A stretch of 17,095 bases of DNA from Myxococcales bacterium (GTDB lineage: Bacteria; Myxococcota_A; Polyangia; Palsa-1104), in contig JAHFDU010000042.1 in assembly GCA_023248835.1 (NCBI GenBank), positions 1 to 17,095 of the forward strand, in the 5' to 3' direction. Shown here piece after piece: positions 14,011-17,095 of the stretch (positions within the stretch are counted from its first letter, which is position 1; each line of letters begins with the position of its first letter). The position numbers and the translations under genes were made by a program. The notes below the pieces were generated by a model. It searched no databases. It worked only from the letters and a program-made list of their open reading frames with translations, and was not told the origin of the DNA.

Positions 14011-14583
14011 TCATGCATCCCCCTCAGAGCGATATTTTTCGATCAGTTCGACGTAATGCGCCGCAGAAGCTTGAAGCCACGCCAGCTCTTCACTGGTCAA
14101 CGGACGTTTGGCGCGTGCGGGCGATCCGACCGCGAGGTGGCCGGCAGGAATACGCGTTCCTGGCGTTACCAACGCGCCAGCGCCGATGATGCAACGATCT
14201 TCGATGACCGCTTGATCGAGCAGCACCGCGCCCATGCCGATGATGCAGCGATCGCCGACAGTGCAACCGTGCAGCGTCACGTTGTGGCCCACCGTGACCT
14301 GATTGCCAACGGTGGTGGCAAATTGCCCGTGCGTGACATGCAAAACGCTGTTGTCTTGGATCGAAGTATCGGCGCCGATGCGAATGTGGAACACATCGCC
14401 CCGCACCACTGCGCCGAACCAGATGCTCGAGCGCGCACCGACGGTGACATCGCCGATCACCACTGCCTGTTCGGCGACAAACGCGCTCGCATCGATCTGC
14501 GGCTGCTTGCCACCAAACGCGCGGATGAGCCCGCGGTGCAGCGAACTTGGTGCGACAATATCGCGACGGGTCACATCTTCCAT
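14011..14583 (-). CDS. Gamma-carbonic anhydrase family protein
   Basis: The protein has 190 residues from ATG 14583. It is a left-handed beta helix of hexapeptide repeats (for example VVIGDVTVGARSSIWFGAVV), then RGD at 61-63, then the three putative zinc histidines H82 (VLH), H100 (VGH) and H105 (TLH), with a C-terminal helix ending EKYRSEGDA. True gamma-carbonic anhydrases hydrate CO2 as trimers, but many bacterial homologues (PaaY/YrdA type) have little or unrelated activity, so the substrate is open. The homologous core starts only at about residue 19; GTG 14574 is an alternative start, whose GTGA would overlap the TGA that closes the nuclease frame if its TAG is read through. It is the last gene of the miaB run. 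Confidence 0.87.
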   Translation of the reverse strand: MEDVTRRDIVAPSSLHRGLIRAFGGKQPQIDASAFVAEQAVVIGDVTVGARSSIWFGAVVRGDVFHIRIGADTSIQDNSVLHVTHGQFATTVGNQVTVGHNVTLHGCTVGDRCIIGMGAVLLDQAVIEDRCIIGAGALVTPGTRIPAGHLAVGSPARAKRPLTSEELAWLQASAAHYVELIEKYRSEGDA

Positions 14584-14645
14584 TTGCCGAAGTCGTCCTC
14601 TTGTAGGTTTTCGAGAAAGTCGCGCAGTGCACAAGCGCGCATCGC
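14571..14645 (-). other. In-frame tail of the bifunctional nuclease beyond its TAG stop
   Basis: Immediately after the TAG (14646-14648 on minus), the same frame continues for 24 sense codons, ending RDFLENLQEDDFGKWKM and then TGA at 14571-14573. From memory, DUF151 nucleases commonly end in a FLEN-L-x-x-(E/D)-DFGK-(Y/W)-KM type sequence, so this looks like the gene's original C-terminus. It would also give the neat GTGA overlap with the carbonic anhydrase-like gene. Without readthrough it is untranslated. Confidence 0.55.
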
Positions 14646-15068
14646 CTATTCGACGGCATTTTCGTCGTGCTCGCTGGCCATCTGATCGAGCACTTTTTTG
14701 GCGACGTGAATCGGTCGCCGCATGCGCAACGCCAGCGCAATTCCATCGGAGGGGCGACAGTCGAGCACATGCTCGGCGCTGCCGTCGATCAGTCGCAAAA
14801 TCGAAAAGTAGGTTCCCTCTTTTACCGCGGTGATTTCGACTCGCTCAAGCTTGGCTGAGCAGGCTTCGACCAAACTCTTCATCAGATCGTGGGTCATCGG
14901 CCGCTCGAGCACAATCTTTTCCATCTCAGCCGCAATCGCCGTGGCCTCAGCGACACCAATCCAGATCGGTAGCTCGCGCCCGCGCTTGTCTGAAAGCACG
15001 ACCATCGGCATGTCGGTCACCGGATCGACCAGCAGCTTGGTCACTGTCATTTCAATGAACAGCGCCAT
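14646..15068 (-). CDS. DUF151 bifunctional nuclease (BFN) family protein, interrupted by TAG
   Basis: As read to the TAG, the protein has 140 residues. It carries the DUF151 marks: MTVTKLLVDPVTDMPMVVL at the N-terminus, LPIWIGVAEATAIA, ERPMTHDL (55-62) and DCRPSDGIALALR (103-115). Family members have been described as having both RNase and DNase activity; the bacterial role is little known. ATG 15068 is chosen because GAGAGG lies 3-4 nt upstream; it overlaps the 3' end of miaB by 17 nt, indicating translational coupling. The conserved domain is intact, but the C-terminal tail typical of the family lies beyond the in-frame TAG. The stop may reflect a nonsense mutation, a readthrough site or a base error. 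Confidence 0.85.
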   Translation of the reverse strand: MALFIEMTVTKLLVDPVTDMPMVVLSDKRGRELPIWIGVAEATAIAAEMEKIVLERPMTHDLMKSLVEACSAKLERVEITAVKEGTYFSILRLIDGSAEHVLDCRPSDGIALALRMRRPIHVAKKVLDQMASEHDENAVE

Positions 15069-16461
15069 CTGCCTCTCGGTGAGCAGCGATGAGCGGCAGC
15101 CGTCGCACCACGTCTGAATCCATTTGACCAATCAGCGTATTGGTTCCCGCTCCGGTAATATGCACCGATACCAACTTGCCGATCAGCGCCTTTTCGTCGC
15201 CACCGACTGGAGCTGAAAAATGCACCAATTCATTGCCGCGGGTTCGCCCACACAACTGTCCGGCGCCGCGCTTCGATGCCCCCTCCACCAACACTTCGGC
15301 ATCGCGTCCGATCCAGCGCCGCAACCGCGCGGCGGTGATTTTTCTCTGCAGTGTTTGCACTTCTTGTAAGCGCCGCTTTTTTATTGGGCCGTGCACGCTG
15401 TCGCGCAACTTCAGCGCTGGAGTATCCGGGCGCGCCGAATACTCAAACGAATAGATGCTGTCGTACTGCACCTGCTCGAGCAGCGACAAGGTTTCCTGAT
15501 GCTCGGCCTCCGACTCACCGGGATAGCCGACGATGATGTCGGTCGAGAGTGAAATATCTGGCACCAGCTGGCGCAAGTAATCGATTTTTTCCAAATACTC
15601 GGCGCGGGTGTAGTCGCGCACCATGCGCTTGAGCGTGCGCGACGATCCCGATTGCACCGGCAGATGCAGCCACGAACCGACAGTACGAAAATCGCGAAAC
15701 GCACGCGCCACTTTCGGGGTGAAGTCTTTGGGATGCGAGGTGGTGAAGCGCTGGCGCAATAGTCCCGGCACCGCATCGACGCGCTCAAGTAGTTCGGCGA
15801 AGTCGTCGCCGTCCTCGCTACCAATCCCGTGATAAGAATTTACGTTCTGGCCGATGAGCGTGACTTCGCGGGCGCCAAGCGCGACAAAGCGCGCAACTTC
15901 GGCGATGACTTCATCTGCGGGCCTGGAAACTTCGCGACCGCGCGTCGTCGGCACCACGCAAAACGCACAGTGGTTGTCGCAGCCTTTTTGAATCGTCACC
16001 AGTGCAGTCACTTTGACTGCACTCGGCTCGGGATCGGCGTCGAGAAATTCGTAGTCCTCGACCTCGATCACTTCGGTGGCAGCAAAACGTTTCTTGGAAA
16101 CGCGCGCCATCAGCGACGGCAGCGCCGGGATGAGGTCGGGCCCAAAAACGAAATCGGCGACTGGAATGCGACGCAGCAGCCGCTCGCCCTCCTGCTGCGC
16201 GACACAGCCGCCGACCGCAACCACCAAGCCCGGCTTGAACTGCTTCAGTTCGCGATATCGACCGGCGGCGCTGGCGGTTTTTTGCTCCGCCTTGTCTCGG
16301 ATCGAGCAGGAGTTGATGACAATGAGATCGGCCTCTTCTGCCGTCGCAGCGGTGGCATAGCCCTGACGGTGCATCACCTCGACCATGCGCTCGGCGTCAT
16401 AGTCATTCATCTGGCATCCAAAGTTCTGGATGAAGATCTTTTTGGGCGTAGACGAGTCCAT
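15052..16461 (-). CDS. miaB: tRNA-2-methylthio-N6-dimethylallyladenosine synthase MiaB
   Basis: The protein has 469 residues. This radical-SAM methylthiotransferase adds a methylthio group to i6A37 of tRNAs reading UNN codons. Cys16, Cys52 and Cys86 (NFGCQMN, INSCSIRDKAEQK, GGCVAQQEGE) bind the auxiliary [4Fe-4S] cluster. C161-x3-C165-x2-C168 (KGCDNHCAFC) binds the SAM cluster. IGQNVNSY and the LHLPVQSGS segment are MiaB-like, and the C-terminal 70 residues are a TRAM domain (EVLVEG...GRTRGNELVHF). ATG 16461 starts 9 residues before IFIQNFGCQMN, as in other MiaB proteins; an in-frame GTG lies at 16488. It heads the miaB, nuclease and carbonic anhydrase-like run and is divergent from ssrA, 90 bp away. 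Confidence 0.95.
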   Translation of the reverse strand: MDSSTPKKIFIQNFGCQMNDYDAERMVEVMHRQGYATAATAEEADLIVINSCSIRDKAEQKTASAAGRYRELKQFKPGLVVAVGGCVAQQEGERLLRRIPVADFVFGPDLIPALPSLMARVSKKRFAATEVIEVEDYEFLDADPEPSAVKVTALVTIQKGCDNHCAFCVVPTTRGREVSRPADEVIAEVARFVALGAREVTLIGQNVNSYHGIGSEDGDDFAELLERVDAVPGLLRQRFTTSHPKDFTPKVARAFRDFRTVGSWLHLPVQSGSSRTLKRMVRDYTRAEYLEKIDYLRQLVPDISLSTDIIVGYPGESEAEHQETLSLLEQVQYDSIYSFEYSARPDTPALKLRDSVHGPIKKRRLQEVQTLQRKITAARLRRWIGRDAEVLVEGASKRGAGQLCGRTRGNELVHFSAPVGGDEKALIGKLVSVHITGAGTNTLIGQMDSDVVRRLPLIAAHREADGAVH

Positions 16462-16509
16462 ATCGCGTGATCGTGGTGAAGGAAACACGGGATGTTTCAG
16501 ACGTCAAGC

Positions 16510-16538
16510 TTGACCTCAGGGCAATCGCGATGCAGATT
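16510..16538 (+). promoter_or_regulatory. Putative ssrA promoter
   Basis: TTGACC (16510-16515) is a near-perfect -35 box. A -10-like CAGATT (16533-16538) follows after 17 nt, and the mature tmRNA 5' end is 14 nt further on, which leaves room for a short leader removed by RNase P. The -10 is weak. Confidence 0.45.
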
Positions 16539-16551
16539 CTCGTAAGTGCGA

Positions 16552-16907
16552 GGGGGCGAAACGGTTTCGACGGAGGTGAACTTAGAAGAAGGTCGCGTGC
16601 CGAGGGCCAGACTCCTCGTAAATCCGTCTGGAACGTAGAAACGCGAACGATAACGCGTACGCTCTCGCCGCCTAAACAGCGCGCGAAGCCGTCTCTCCTA
16701 AGAGCGCCTGCGGTTTAGGAAGAGACGCCATTTAGCGGGCTAGCCGAGTCGAGCGCTGATCGCGACAGAGGCGAAAATTCAGGATCGGCTAGCCGTCGAG
16801 AGCGCCTGTCGGTGGGCTCAATCGATGGTGAAACAAGTTCACCGAACACGCACGTAGGGGCCGCTTGTAAGCACTTTCGGACCCGGGTTCGACTCCCGGC
16901 GCCTCCA
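16552..16907 (+). ncRNA. ssrA: Transfer-messenger RNA (tmRNA)
   Basis: tmRNA rescues ribosomes stalled on broken mRNAs and tags the nascent protein for proteolysis. Both halves of its tRNA-like domain are visible. The 5' end GGGGGCGAAACGGTTTCGACGG pairs its first seven bases with CGCCTCC at 16900-16906. The 3' part has the T arm CCGGG-TTCGACT-CCCGG and discriminator A16907. CCA is not encoded (CCT follows). A tag reading frame ending NANDNAYALAA-stop lies at 16640-16675, and pseudoknot-like pairing regions follow it. It is a one-piece tmRNA of about 356 nt. The 3' end of ssrA is a common integration site, but no integrase lies within the window on that side. Confidence 0.95.
16640..16675 (+). 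CDS. tmRNA proteolysis-tag reading frame
   Basis: The frame encodes NANDNAYALAA and a UAA stop. It closely matches the E. coli tag AANDENYALAA and ends in the YALAA degron recognised by ClpXP. The exact resume codon is uncertain: AAC at 16640 is assumed, but the in-frame AGA at 16637 or GCG at 16643 could be used. Confidence 0.8.
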   Translation, partial: NANDNAYALAA

Positions 16908-16916
16908 CCTATAACT

Positions 16917-16940
16917 GAGGGGGTCCTTCCCGACCCCCTC
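16917..16940 (+). terminator. Hairpin downstream of tmRNA, probable terminator
   Basis: GAGGGGGTC (16917-16925) and GACCCCCTC (16932-16940) form a perfect 9-bp GC-rich stem with a CTTCCC loop, 9 nt after the mature tmRNA end. No T tract follows (TCGCTCGG), so it is not a canonical intrinsic terminator; it may instead protect the 3' end. It forms part of the repeat described next. Confidence 0.55.
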
Positions 16941-16986
16941 TCGCTCGGCAGAGCCGATCGATTCACCCCCTTTCCGCGCGTTACTC
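16920..16986 (+). repeat. Direct repeat downstream of tmRNA, copy 1
   Basis: This copy is about 67 bp and contains the GGGGTC-CTTCCC-GACCCC hairpin, a second small hairpin TCGGC-AGA-GCCGA, a run of five C then T, and GCGCGTTACTC at its end. It matches copy 2 except for a one-base indel and about one substitution near GCGCG. Confidence 0.88.
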
Positions 16987-16992
16987 GCGCGC

Positions 16993-17019
16993 GTTCAGAT
17001 CGCTCAGATCGTTCAGATC
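16993..17019 (+). repeat. Three tandem 9-bp units between the repeat copies
   Basis: GTTCAGATC, GCTCAGATC and GTTCAGATC lie end to end; the middle unit differs by one base. Confidence 0.85.
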
Positions 17020-17027
17020 CCAGTGCC

Positions 17028-17095
17028 GGGGTCCTTCCCGACCCCCTCTCGCTCGGCAGAGCCGATCGATTCACCCCCTTTTTCGCGCGTTACTC
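17028..17095 (+). repeat. Direct repeat downstream of tmRNA, copy 2 (reaches the window edge)
   Basis: This is the second copy of the ~67-bp repeat, 108 bp after the first. The stem around the CTTCCC loop is shorter here (6 bp, because the outer bases differ). It ends with the last base of the window, so more copies may follow. Confidence 0.88.

Noticed and set aside
14646..14648. Genome-wide reassignment of TAG
   Set aside because: Several other genes in the window end normally in TAG with no family-like continuation seen.
13978..14685. Plus-strand frame of 235 codons
   Set aside because: It is antisense to the gamma-carbonic anhydrase-like gene and the end of the nuclease gene.
15829..16470. 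Plus-strand frame of 213 codons
   Set aside because: It is antisense to the conserved miaB gene.
16715..17074. Minus-strand frame of 119 codons with repeated peptide segments
   Set aside because: It crosses tmRNA and the ~67-bp repeat; the peptide repeats only reflect the DNA repeat.
16920..17095. CRISPR array
   Set aside because: There are only two long units with a 108-bp period, an internal hairpin and a microrepeat spacer; there are no regular spacers and no cas genes.

Overview
The window looks like an ordinary chromosomal stretch of a fairly GC-rich Gram-negative bacterium, most likely one of the former deltaproteobacteria (Myxococcota-like). This placement is inference. It rests on a divergent Lgt-type protein, a secreted TPR protein with a C-terminal membrane anchor, a large Ig-like (Big_2) repeat lipoprotein, a short PilZ protein and a miaB-bifunctional nuclease gene pair. 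TAG, TGA and TAA all serve as ordinary stops.

Left part (1-2860): the C-terminus of a probable GT2 glycosyltransferase (+) meets a PilZ protein (-). A C-terminal scrap of an OPT-type transporter and a small unknown gene follow on +. An overlapping minus-strand pair resembles the MqsR toxin / MqsA antitoxin module. Divergent from it, 24 bp away, is a coupled pair encoding a 4HBT thioesterase and a Nudix hydrolase.

Middle (2860-7110): a 656-residue His-rich protein with Gly/Ala-rich hydrophobic segments and a coiled-coil end, of unknown function; an orphan [2Fe-2S] subunit of the molybdenum hydroxylase type; and, convergent, a 531-residue cytosolic-looking coiled-coil protein of unknown function.

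Right of centre (7180-13970): tRNA-Arg(TCT), a C-terminal remnant of a tyrosine integrase, tRNA-Thr(CGT) and an Lgt-family gene, all on minus. On plus come a multi-spanning membrane protein, a secreted TPR protein and, overlapping it, an 1112-residue putative lipoprotein carrying 11 tandem Ig-like repeats of about 90 residues.

Right end (14011-17095): a minus-strand run of miaB, a DUF151 bifunctional nuclease and a gamma-carbonic anhydrase-like protein, divergent from tmRNA (ssrA) on plus. The nuclease frame is cut by a TAG, but 24 further in-frame codons after it look like the family's usual C-terminal tail. Downstream of tmRNA is a 9-bp-stem hairpin inside a ~67-bp repeat that recurs 108 bp later and runs to the window edge.

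I see no complete, clearly new multi-gene system. The best leads are the TAG-interrupted nuclease, the MqsRA-like pair whose toxin lacks the known catalytic residues, and the His-rich 656-residue protein.
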